NCBI RefSeq assembly: GCF_001039355.2
Contig: NW_019775602.1
Location: 27,721 to 50,839, forward strand
Direction: 5' to 3'
DNA from: Lingula anatina
Lineage: Eukaryota > Brachiopoda > Lingulata > Lingulida > Lingulidae
Length of the DNA: 23,119 nt
A program made the position numbers and the translations under genes. This document shows positions 1-8,399 of this stretch, piece after piece. The notes below the pieces were generated by a model, which ran no database searches, was not told the origin of the DNA, and saw nothing but the letters and a program-made list of their open reading frames with translations. Each line of letters opens with the position of its first letter. Position 1 is the first letter of the stretch.

Positions 1-179
1 ACACCAGTATGTCACATATGTCCTAGTAATAAAGCTGTAGTGGTGTTTGATGGTTATTAGTACACCAGTATGTCACATATGTCCTAGTAATAAAACTGTA
101 GTGGTGTTTGATGGTTATTTGCACACCAGTATGTCACGTATGTCCTAGTAATAGAGCTGTAGTGGTGTTTGATGGTTAT
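1..179. repeat. 61-bp tandem repeat, three copies
   Basis: Three direct copies begin at 1, 62 and 123, each starting acaccagtatgtcac and ending gtgtttgatggttat, with only a few substitutions between them. The last copy runs without a break into a coding-like stretch (AVVVFDGY...), so the array looks like a triplicated piece of the decayed gene that follows rather than an independent satellite. The array may extend to the left of the window. Confidence 0.9.
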
Positions 180-770
180 CTTTATGGCCCCTTTCTTCCA
201 CAAATTTATTCAGAAACTGATAAGCATCATAGTAGAGGGGCCATAAAGATAACCCCAACAAAAGAGCAATGCCAAAGGGCCATCAAAATGCTGGAACATT
301 AGAACAACAAGGGCCAAGTTAGGAAGTGATATATGCGACAATATTCTCTTCATCCATTCCATCTTGGAATGTGACACATCATTTCCCTATGGAATAGGAA
401 AACAGGTATTTCTAATGGGCATGAGAAGTCCTTTTTTGAAACAGCAGGCAATCACATTTGCCAGTGACAATTCATGTCAAGAAAGGATAATTGAGGCCGT
501 GAAAAGGCACTAGTGCCTTTATATGGTGGCGAGGAAGGTGAAGCTATTTATGACCTTCGACTATGACGTTTTTGTGAATAAACCTACTGTAAAACATCAC
601 CTGTGTTAGAATAGAGTAAAACACTTTACTTTATGATAAAGCTCTCACTACCAAGATGTGCGCCTTCTTGTATCAGCTATCACATGTTAACGGATCGTGG
701 TATTAAATGTGACCATCAGCATGTGTTTGTTGCCATGCCTCACCGAGCACATAATTAACTTCATTTAGCT
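108..770 (+). pseudogene. Broken PIN/FEN-like nuclease-type mobile gene remnant
   Basis: Decayed coding sequence in more than one frame. A first block (about 156-290) reads AVVVFDGY and then TKEQCQRAIKML. A second block in another frame (343-513) reads ILFIHSILECDTSFPYGIGK, then IIEAVKR before a stop. After a frameshift a third block reads ALVPLYGGEEGEAIYDLRL, a stop, then RFCE. These match by memory a widespread uncharacterised invertebrate family with conserved VFDGY, GCDTTS-x-x-FGIGK and LYGG...LRY-RFCEK motifs. The GCDxxxxxxGIGK pattern resembles the helix-hairpin part of FEN/XPG nucleases, so a PIN/FEN-like fold is my inference. The stretch between the first two blocks seems deleted. The copy cannot make a full protein. 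Confidence 0.45.
174..254. repeat. Perfect 19-bp inverted repeat (hairpin)
   Basis: Positions 174-192 (ggttatctttatggcccct) are the exact reverse complement of 236-254, leaving a 43-base loop. The left arm overlaps the end of the third 61-bp repeat copy and replaces the ggttatt ending seen in the first two copies. No target duplication or transposon terminus is recognised. Confidence 0.85.
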
Positions 771-867
771 GTAGTAATGGACACATCACAGCATGTTAGT
801 GTTTTCATTTTAACGAGCAACCTGTACTACATTACCCTGCCCAAGAATGCTTATCTATGTAACTGTC

Positions 868-1830
868 CAGGGCTCAACAATAAGGATTTCCTGATTGCCC
901 GGGGCAAGTAGACATTGATGTCGGGCAAGTCCACTCACCTGAATGCTTGCCTGATTGGGCAAGTGTCAAAATAAAGTATAAGAATGTATATTTAATTTCA
1001 TAAAATCGTGAAATCTCCATAAATAGCTCAATTGGCTGTACACGGAAATGCTGATCTCCAAATTATAATGGCTTATTTTTATGAGTTGCTGCAGAGACTT
1101 GGGTGTGACCAGACGCCGTCACGTTAGTGATAATTGCGACTCTTCTAGAAGCTGGGAAATTTGACTTCCGAGTTATTGGAACAAGAAAGAATGACAATAT
1201 TTGTACTCAGAGATATTTGTAATGTCAGAGATAGTGGAGATAGGCTTGGATATGTCTGAGATATTGCTTCAAATCTGCAAAAATGTACAAAACATATGCT
1301 TATACAACTGTTAAATAATGAGCACTTATATATGTATAAATATATAGACATTAAATAAATTTAAATGAAAGAAAATAAATGACAAATGACAACTAAATCT
1401 ATGACTCAACTGAATTGACCTTACAAGTCTAAACACCACATTATGTCAAACTGATACAAAATAATGCCTACAATATATGTAACTAAATATCCCATGTCTG
1501 CTACTTTATAAATGACAGCAAATAGGAACTTAACATAGGAACAAAATACTCCATTTGACTGAATATAGATGACAGCCACGCCCTAAATTATATTCATTTA
1601 TAGCACTATTAGCAGTAACTTTGATATCAATATGAATTCCACACGACAGTAATAATACTATACTATTTCAGATATTTCACAGAATAAAAATCCCAAACAT
1701 CAGAATAAAGTTGAAATGAAGAAAGATATAAACTATCTGTTCATTTTTTGCATGGTAAAATTTGGGCAAGTAGATTTTGCCAGTCACTTGCCAAAGGGCA
1801 AGTGGCTGAAAAAGTTTTTGTAGAGCCCTG
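868..1830. mobile_element. Non-autonomous hAT-like DNA transposon (MITE-like)
   Basis: The left end cagggctcaaca (868-879) and the right end tgtagagccctg (1819-1830) are inverted repeats matching at 11 of 12 bases. Both subterminal regions carry several ggcaagt motifs in direct and inverted orientation (for example near 902-910, 933-940, 957-964, 1764-1771 and 1796-1803), as in many hAT-like MITEs. The interior is AT-rich and holds no transposase. An 8-bp target duplication is not evident, so the superfamily is a guess from the CAGGGCTC terminus. Confidence 0.6.
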
Positions 1831-1906
1831 GTATACCGCAACTGAAAACATTGAAATACCCATCACCAGTTATAGCTGTATTATCCTCCATTATTTTTGA
1901 ATCCCC

Positions 1907-2185
1907 TTGTCTAATTTAGCAAAACAAAACTCCACAGGGGCGACCAATTTTTGCGTAAAGCTCACAGGGCAGCTGTTCAGCAGAGAGGAAAGGACTGACC
2001 TTACCAAGAACATTGAAGGCTCCAGCAGAGGGGCCAACAAGCAGGGCCCTATGGACAAACCTAGGGTAGAATTTATTCAGAAAGCAGTTTACCAGTACTT
2101 TCCCAAACAACATAGATTGACCAGGAAAATGGTGACCACCATGAACATAGCTGATAGAAATTTGCGAGCTTGTAATAAAAATTAG
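1907..2185 (+). pseudogene. BEN-domain-like remnant
   Basis: An open frame encodes FCVKLTGQLFSREER, then GPMDKPRVEFIQKAVYQYFP, then TMNIADRNLRA. This follows the BEN pattern: hydrophobic helix with a LF-S-EE-L core, a small G/P linker, L/MDxxRVxxIxxxVxxxFP, then xINxxxR. BEN domains bind DNA or mediate protein contact in chromatin and mobile-element proteins. No clear start, promoter or continuation is seen, and the next bases run into stops. It could be an isolated exon or a fragment captured by a transposon. The assignment is from memory of the pattern only. Confidence 0.45.
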
Positions 2186-2560
2186 TGTAGAGTTTCTGGT
2201 ATAGTGACAAATAACGATGGCCTAGAGCTGTCGAACGTGATCCAATTGGCAATTCTAGGCTGGTTACATCAGCTGTGGGTTGCTCTGTTGGGGGTGTCCC
2301 ATCACATGCTCTAAACCCTGCTGGTGCTGGCAAGTCAAATGTCAATTTTTGTCTCTTACAAACCTGCTGGTCGGGGAAGTGAGGGGAAAATAGAAGTGAC
2401 TGACAAAGCTGGTGCTGATGGAGGGAGATGGGGATGACCTTTTTACTCTATGGACAATGGCTGAAGATACGCTAAACAGGAAAAGGGCGCTGAGAGTTCA
2501 TTAATGGGGGAGTATAGGACACAAAATGAAGATGAAAATCTCACTATTAGAGGTGTCAGG
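2186..2560. other. Gap without recognisable gene
   Basis: Mixed-composition sequence with frequent stops in all frames. It lies between the BEN-like and Ulp1-like remnants and may be decayed linker coding sequence, but no motif could be identified. Confidence 0.5.
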
Positions 2561-2683
2561 CTAACCAAAGGAGACATAAATACACTTTAAGGAAATGGAT
2601 GGCTGAATGACAGACATATTTTAGCAGTGCAAAGACTTATCAAATTGGAATTTCCTTTGTTGGGGGGGCTTTTAGATACACTC
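2561..2683 (+). pseudogene. Ulp1-like (C48-type) cysteine protease N-terminal remnant
   Basis: One frame reads LTKGDINTL, stop (TAA at 2588-2590), then GNGWLNDRHILAVQRLIK and FPLLGGLLDT. The GxWLNDxHIxAxQxLLKxxFPxxGGLQDT signature is typical of Ulp1/C48-like proteins encoded by several invertebrate transposons (memory of the family). Only the substrate-binding N-terminal part remains; the catalytic His, Asp and Cys regions are absent because the sequence passes directly into a different gene remnant at about 2700. It is not functional. Confidence 0.5.
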
Positions 2684-2708
2684 CTCTTGGCCTCTGGTTT
2701 GGAAACTG

Positions 2709-3820
2709 GTGAGTTGGAGCAGGGACATAATCCAACAGCTGGATGTTGGCCACCCACTTTACTTCCCTGCTGTTCTAATAGCGAAGTTGGCCCACGATGT
2801 TAAAGTGATCAGTCTCCTACGAGAGAGGGGCCTAAGAAACAGCAGCTCACAAATACAAAAAAAGCTTCGTGTACAACACACAGACGCCTGGCTCAGGAAG
2901 GTTGTCCAGTATGGTACAGACTGCGATGCCTTCCACAAAGCTTCCCAGACAGGTCGTATTGCCCCTCCAGTGTTTGTTTAGCCTCTGCCCAGAGAGCATG
3001 TTCCCCAACCAAGATGGCTGATGCATGCATATATATATATATATATATGCCATTGATGTCATGGACAGGCTTCCCGGACTGAAAGCAGTGCTGACAAGTC
3101 AGTTTGGAAATATTTCAAAGCTTGATTCAACTAAAAAGGTTATCAAGAAATAAGCTGGTGCAGTAACCAAGACCACAATGTGGTGCACAAATGTTGGAAA
3201 TGAGCACAGTCAAGTCCTGAACTCTGTAATGACTGCAGGTGAGGGCCACGGCTTTACCAAAATGGCACAGGGGCTGGTTACTAGGTAGAGGGATGCAGGA
3301 GAACCCCCTCCAACTTTGGTATATGTGGATAGAGACTGTTGTAGTAAAACATACCTGAAGAAGATTTTTCACGGTTGGGAAGATACAGTCATCAGGCTGG
3401 ACATCTGGCATTTTATGAGGCGACTATCTACTGGCTGCACCACTGATTCCCACCCTCTATACAGTGTCTTCATATCCACTCTCAGCAAGTACATCTTCAC
3501 CTGAGACAGAGACAACCTCCAGCTCTTACTTGATGCCAAGGCAAATGAACTGCATCCATCGACTGACAGAGATGAAAATATGAAACAACTGACTTGGAAA
3601 GAGCTTGCTTTGCATTGCAGACGTACCACCAGGAGTGAGAAAGAAACATTTAAGTCTAATCAACCAGCTGCTGGCAGCCTTCAGTGGTCCTGCAGGACGG
3701 GACACACTTGGTGTACCATTGTTAAACACAGAAAAAATCGCGGAAGTGTGGGAAAGCCAAAAGAAACATGTGAAATGTCTCATGTACAAGAACAGGAAAG
3801 ACAGTCTAGTCTCTTATCAA
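2709..3820 (+). pseudogene. Decayed 'YVDRDCC / DIWHFMRR' transposase-like gene, 5' part
   Basis: Successive blocks in shifting frames match a large uncharacterised family abundant in fish and invertebrate genomes, which I associate from memory with DUF6729-type proteins. First comes SWSRDIIQQLD-GHPLYFPAVL, then KVISLLRERGLRNSSSQIQK and WLRKVVQYGTDC (2709-2970). A (AT)n tract interrupts at about 3029-3048. Then AIDVMDRLPGLKAVLTSQFG, LDSTKKVIKK (followed by a stop), TNVGNEHSQVL, and YVDRDCCSKTYLKKIFHGWE with VIRLDIWHFMRRLSTGCTTD (3316-3504). A shifted frame gives LGVPLLNTEKIAEVWESQKK and HVKC (to about 3780). The LDSTKK, YVDRDCC and RLDIWHF blocks look like a DDE-type catalytic core (inference). 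Several stops and frameshifts show it is dead. Confidence 0.65.
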
Positions 3821-3849
3821 ACTGAATTGGTATAAGAAAGCTACACTGA

Positions 3850-4520
3850 AAAATGGTGTTTTCCACCAAATAGATATTGAAATAATATTATTGAAATATT
3901 ATCAAGATGCTTTAGGTCCACAAATTGTTTTTTTAATCCTACAGTTTCCCATTCCTGAGGAAGAGGTAGAGCATGAAAAAGAACAGGAAAGACGACAGTC
4001 TAGTCTCTTGGTAAGAATAGATATTTTTCACTTTTTCCTTTTGCTTACAGTTACTGTACTACATGTTTTCATTGGTATCATTTCTTCAAAGTTGAGACTT
4101 GATTTATAATTGCAACATGGTGTGGTAGTTTCCATTAAATTGAATTTGAAATAATATTGAGCTGTTTTTTTGTTCAAAAAGTGTTCTCTAAGAGACTCTT
4201 TAATTCTTCAGTTTCCCATTCCGGAGGAAGAGGCAGAGCATGAAAAAGACATCCAGTCTTGGTAAGAAAAAATTAATTAATGTTTCATTTTTGCTTGCAG
4301 TTATGTACTGGTGAACATAATGTTTTAGAGTCTCTTGGTGTAGTATGCAACATGATGAAATATTTTCCATCAAGTACATATTGAAATAAATAGTATTAAG
4401 GTTTTTTTTTTAGTCCACAAGGTTTTCAATTTAATCTTTCAGTTTCCCATTCCTGAGGAAAAGGCAGAGCATGAAAAGGAAAAGGAAAGACAGTCTAGTC
4501 TCTTGGTAAGAATAGATATT
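3850..4520 (+). repeat. Three tandemly duplicated micro-exons with splice sites
   Basis: A unit of roughly 230-270 bp is repeated. Each copy has a polypyrimidine tract, an AG acceptor, a short acidic coding stretch beginning FPIPEE, and a GTAAGA donor. The exon-like segments are 3945-4010 (66 nt, FPIPEEEVEHEKEQERRQSS then LL), 4212-4261 (50 nt, shortened and out of phase) and 4443-4505 (63 nt). Flanking intron sequence is duplicated too. A fragment of the exon's 3' half (aagaacaggaaagacagtct) also occurs at 3788-3807, joined directly to the preceding exon. These segments sit between the 5' and 3' parts of the decayed transposase-like gene and were probably its alternative or duplicated exons. 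Confidence 0.7.
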
Positions 4521-4847
4521 ATAACTGTTTTGCTTTGCCTACAGTGCTATCTTTCAATATTCTTTGTATATTAATTTGAAACAGTTGTCAGGTTATACAA
4601 ATAAATTTAAATGAAACATTTTAATAATTCACTTCATGACACACATACAATATTGGTAAAGCATCAGCAGCTGACATATTGAACTGATATATGACATCTA
4701 TGTGTTTTTAGACAGGCATACAGGCATACAAGTTGCCTCTTGTTATGGAGTTAGCCTTAGCTTGTTACTAAACAGGCAGTCTTAACAAAATGATTCTTTA
4801 TCACTTTTTATGATGATGTATAATGATGTATTTTTTTCTGATAAAAG
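4521..4847. other. Intron-like AT-rich spacer
   Basis: No coding signal is visible. It ends with a T-rich tract and AG at 4846-4847, just before the next coding-like block, so it fits an intron of the decayed transposase-like gene. Confidence 0.4.
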
Positions 4848-5104
4848 TCAAGTGTGGACTGGAGAGGGATTCCAGGTTGGGACAAGGTAGACAAGCTGAC
4901 AAACCACCTTCTCAATTTCACAGACTGAGATGTCTCTCACCCCTGATGATGTTATGACATGCATCATTTGTATGATGACCTGGATGATTATGATAAACAA
5001 AGGTCTCCTGGGCCATACCTAGAACAACAGTCTGCTCTTTCTGGCAGATTTAAAAAGGGAAAGACAAAATCCACTGTGTCTCCAGATGTGGAGAGAACAA
5101 GAAG
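4848..5104 (+). pseudogene. Decayed transposase-like gene, C-terminal exon A
   Basis: The segment reads SSVDWRGIPGWDKVDKLTNH, then in a shifted frame MSLTPDDVMTCII, then back in frame LYDDLDDYDKQRS and GRFKKGKTKS with a final DVERTRR. These correspond to the conserved PGWDxVDxLxxHL, LYxxLxxYDK and GRFKxxK...PGVxxTRR stretches of the same family as 2709-3820. Two compensating frameshifts interrupt it. It is bounded by a T-rich tract with AG (4846-4847) and by a GTAAAC donor at 5105. The exon ends in phase 2. Confidence 0.6.
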
Positions 5105-5275
5105 GTAAACTTTCATTACTTTTTGGAAAATAATCTAAAGCAACCACAATGACAAGGTCTAAGTATAGAACTCATAGAATTGTAAAAAAGTGGATTTTTC
5201 CAGCCTGTTGGATGAAGAATAATCTTCCATGGCCATCTTCAAAAATGTGATGGACAAGTTTTATTACATTTTCAG

Positions 5276-5400
5276 AAGTTTTCTGGGTGCTTCTCCTGCC
5301 ATAAACAGAATCGTGGAAGGAATATGTATAAAACTATGTGCCAAGTACAGACACCCTAGAGAGAGAGGGGATGTTACTGGATGGAACAATTTAGGAAGCT
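5276..5400 (+). pseudogene. Decayed transposase-like gene, C-terminal exon B
   Basis: After the acceptor ttacattttcag (ending 5275) the sequence completes the AG|A codon of the previous exon and reads RSFLGASPAINRIVEGICIK, then LCAKYRHPRERGDVTGWNNL. This matches the family's SPAxxRxVExIxxxLCxxHxxPxR...RWxxIL block. The phase agreement across the 5105-5275 intron is exact, so this is a genuine former splice junction and shows the element or gene was intron-bearing. Similarity fades at about 5400 in a T run; the family's terminal TLxQW segment was not found. Confidence 0.6.
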
Positions 5401-6004
5401 TTTTTTTTAGAATTGAAATTAAATTATATTTTTAAAGGAAGTGCGGAGATTTTGATTTGTCTAATGAAGACAATATTGTTAAACTTGTTGGCATGATGGG
5501 AAAAATTTGTGAGAAAGAAATGGTGAGAAGTATGATTTCACTTGTAATTTTCTTGATGATATTTAAGAAACTTACAGGGAATCCTCAGAGTTTACCAAAG
5601 AATTATCCCAAAAAGTCAAACCTGGTCTTTTTGGTTAAATTTTGTTTACAGAAATTGCTTTTTATACATTTCTTTATATCTTCCTGTGAGAACAGGTGAC
5701 TGGAATCTAAGAAAATTTTGTTTGAATATTACTTCCGTCTTGCATAATGAAGAATGACTTAAAAAAAGCAAGGTACCATTTTATAAAATTTAATATAGGC
5801 CTAGACAAACTATATGGGGAGAGGTCTAGATCTGGGACTTTCGGATAGTGGAGAGTGGAGGGAGGACGCATCTCTGGGGTTGTCTAACTTTTGGATGTTA
5901 TTTGTGACGATATATGTACCAATGCAAGACATAATACCCTGCATCCAGGATATGATGGTATGTTAAACCAGATCAAGCTGTAATATATGTCAAAATTAAT
6001 GCTC
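5401..6004. other. Spacer with one coding-like stretch
   Basis: A short frame at about 5457-5530 encodes SNEDNIVKLVGMMGKICEKE, which has coding-like composition, but I do not recognise it. The rest (5700-6004) shows frequent stops and no motif. Confidence 0.3.
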
Positions 6005-6290
6005 AGTGGACAAATATTGTACCTTTAATGCACATTGTTTATTGCATTTTGTCTCGAAAAGTCAAAGATTTGGGGTCACTGTGGCCACACAGTTGTTTCT
6101 TTTACGAAAGCTTAAATGGTGACCTGAGAAAACAATTTCATGGAACCCAGCAGGTAAAATGGCAAATAGTCACAGCGATGTGCATTCAACAAAAATTACC
6201 AGAGCTAATTGAACAAGGCAGCAAAGCTGTCAAATGTACAGACAAAAAACAGAAAATAAAGATGCAAAAAAGGTCATTTTGTCAATTTTG
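6005..6290 (+). pseudogene. DUF4218-like (CACTA/EnSpm-associated) remnant
   Basis: One frame reads CTFNAHCLLHF (about 6017-6050); a frameshift leads to VKDLGSLWPHSCFFYESLNG then DLRKQFHGTQQVKWQIVTAM and IQQKLPELIEQG. This corresponds to the NVHxLLHLxxxVKDLGPLWxxSCFxFExxNGxLxKxFHGTQ signature of DUF4218 proteins, which accompany CACTA/EnSpm-type transposases in plants and animals. Upstream transposase blocks were not found, and the frame ends at 6291 beside an undetermined base. It is a fragment rather than a working gene. Confidence 0.6.
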
Positions 6291-6301
6291 ATGCAATAAT
6301 N

Positions 6302-6469
6302 TAGCCGAAATGAGTTGTTGTATGATGTATTAAAATTATACAAATATTTGAATTATAGTGTACTTTAAAGAGACAAGGTCTGAAGAAATAGTTACATTGA
6401 GTTACATAAATAATTATTTCACAATGGCATATTTAGAGAACTGAAATTATAATAAATATTTTACCTTGA
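6302..6469. other. AT-rich spacer
   Basis: No gene, RNA or structured repeat seen. The undetermined base at 6301 marks an assembly uncertainty. Confidence 0.4.
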
Positions 6470-8040
6470 AATTGCATACATTTGGGTGTGTTTTTTTAAA
6501 TTTAATACTTACTCTCAGTTTATCATTGCTATCTCATACCTGAGTTTTCAAAGTTACACCTTAAGTGCGTTGTTATAATTTTAGATATATTTGGTTAAAA
6601 ACAAAACTAATATGATATCTTAATCTCAGGTTATGTTTATTGTTTATAAATGAGAGTAAGTCATATATAAATAGCAACCACAGCTAATGGTAATGTGTTT
6701 GATGATTGTTGCATACATTTTTTATTGACTGTCACATTGTGTTTTTTCTGAACCATCTCAAAGTTTAATTTGCATATCAAACGGGGGAAACATGTTTGTA
6801 GTTTCTTGTGAATATATTTTTTTCTTAAGAGACATTTTATATTATGAAATTAATAACATTATGTGCGGATTAATTTAATTAAAGTTCATTTATGAGGTTA
6901 GTGAAAAAATGAACTTTAATATAGTCATAATTAACCTTAAGCTTTCAGTATGATTGTGAATACAAGACTTAATTGACCTAAAACTATAATGAATGTAATA
7001 AGTTGAATCTGCATACATTTGGTTTCGTTTCCAAATTTAATGGTACTTCTTGTTGTATCTTCCATAATCAACAAAAAGTTTTTTTTTTCTTTATAAAGTG
7101 CCTCTATTTTAGTGAAAAAATGCGGAAAAAGTTATGCACATACCTTTTGTTACAGTTAATGGTAATGTGTGACTGAAGTTCCTTGCATAAAGAAGTGTTT
7201 TTTTTTTCTTTTAAATTGCCTCTATTTTACTGAAAAATGTGGAAAAAGTCTTGCATATACCCTTAGTTACAGTTAATGGTAATGTGTCTGATGTTCCTTG
7301 CATAAATTTTATAATGATTGTCGTATTGTGTTTTATCTAAGAACACAATCAATGGTAGTATGGTTGTTGTTTGTGGTTTTAATGTAATTATGACTGCCAC
7401 ATTGTAACTTATCTGAAACATCTCAAAGTTTTATGTATGGGGTAAGGGGAAAAAGGAGGTGTGATATATATATAATGAAATGTAGGGTTGCAGTATGATT
7501 GTGAATAGAGGACTTAATTGAACTAAAAGTATAATAAATGTAATAGGTTGAGACTGCATGTATTTGGTTTCATGTTCAGTAGAATTAAATCATTTTTACC
7601 TCAGCCTCAGGATCATGCAACCACACAATTAATATTAATGTGTCAAATGTTCTTTGCATAAATTTTATAAATGACTGTCATATTGTGTCTTATCTAAAAC
7701 ATTTCAAAGTGTAATTTGCATATCAAATTAGAGAAACATATCTTCAGTGTTTTTGTGGACATAGTTTTCCCTGACACTGTACATATGTATGAAACTGATA
7801 ACATTATGTGCAGTATAAGAGGATTATGCAATCACACAATTAATGGCAATGTGTCAAATGTTATTTGCATAAAGTTTGTAAATGACTGTCATATAGTGTC
7901 TTATGTAAAACATCTCAAAGTTTAATTTTCATATCAAACTAGAGAAACATATCTGCAGTGTCTTTGTGAATATAGTTTTCCCTGACACCCTACATATGTA
8001 TGAAACTGATAACATTGTGTGCAGTATAATTAAAGCGGAT
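6470..8040 (+). repeat. Degenerate tandem repeats upstream of the Helentron promoter
   Basis: A motif taatggtaatgtg followed by a ttgcataaa motif, a gactgtcatattgtg motif and catctcaaagtttaat recurs at about 6685, 7157, 7275, 7630 and 7841. The last two copies are nearly complete duplicates spaced 211 bp (cacacaatt at 7622 and 7833). A second shared block, cagtatgattgtgaat to ttggtttc, occurs at about 6947-7026 and 7491-7570. The array ends roughly 35 bp before the TATA box at 8075. It may be the 5' subterminal or enhancer region of the transposon (inference). Confidence 0.7.
6878..6920. repeat. 14-bp stem hairpin
   Basis: Positions 6878-6891 (attaaagttcattt) are the exact reverse complement of 6907-6920, with a 15-base loop. 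It lies at the end of the first upstream repeat copy. It is a candidate structural element, but AT-rich stems of this size also arise by chance. Confidence 0.6.
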
Positions 8041-8074
8041 TTTATTAGTCATAAGGGATGCCTTTGTTTTAGGG

Positions 8075-8108
8075 TATAAAAGTTGGCTCAATGTCAGTAT
8101 AAGTCAGT
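8075..8108 (+). promoter_or_regulatory. Core promoter: TATA box and initiator
   Basis: TATAAAAG lies at 8075-8082. A TCAGT initiator-type motif at 8104-8108 puts its A (8106) 31 bp downstream of the first T of the TATA box, the ideal spacing for RNA polymerase II. Another TCAGT lies at 8094-8098. A strong GTAAGT splice donor follows at 8193. This is the most convincing promoter in the window and points toward the large downstream gene; the assignment is inference from sequence only. Confidence 0.6.
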
Positions 8109-8192
8109 AAAAGAGGATGCTCTGTGGACGATTCACTGTGGTAGCTTATAGAAGGAAAATAACAGCTAATTTGCAGAAAAGAAGATATTAGG
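8106..8192 (+). other. Putative non-coding first exon with 24-codon uORF
   Basis: The segment runs from the predicted initiator to a consensus donor (GTAAGT at 8193-8198). It contains an ATG at 8117 opening a 24-codon frame that stops at TAG 8189-8191, one base before the splice junction. If spliced to the acceptor at 11586-11587, the main ATG at 11614 would follow after 26 more bases. The upstream frame could lower translation of the transposon protein. Exon use is not proven. Confidence 0.45.
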
Positions 8193-8399
8193 GTAAGTTT
8201 AATATTTTCTTTGAAAACCAAGATTAATCCCAGCAATCATGGTGATGGTACTAATATTGTATTTTAAATGTGTTTATTTTATTTCATGTGATTAGGTGAA
8301 GGACAAACATGATTATTTACATATATATATAGGTACTGCAATATGAAACTACAATAAATGTACTCACGTTATTCATTTAAAATATATCTAAGCAATGTA

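Noticed and set aside
860-1838. 8-bp target site duplication around the MITE
   Set aside because: Flanks taactgtc and gtataccg do not match; only the terminal inverted repeats support the element.
7716-7925. 69-codon plus-strand frame
   Set aside because: It spans two copies of the upstream repeat and shows no motif.
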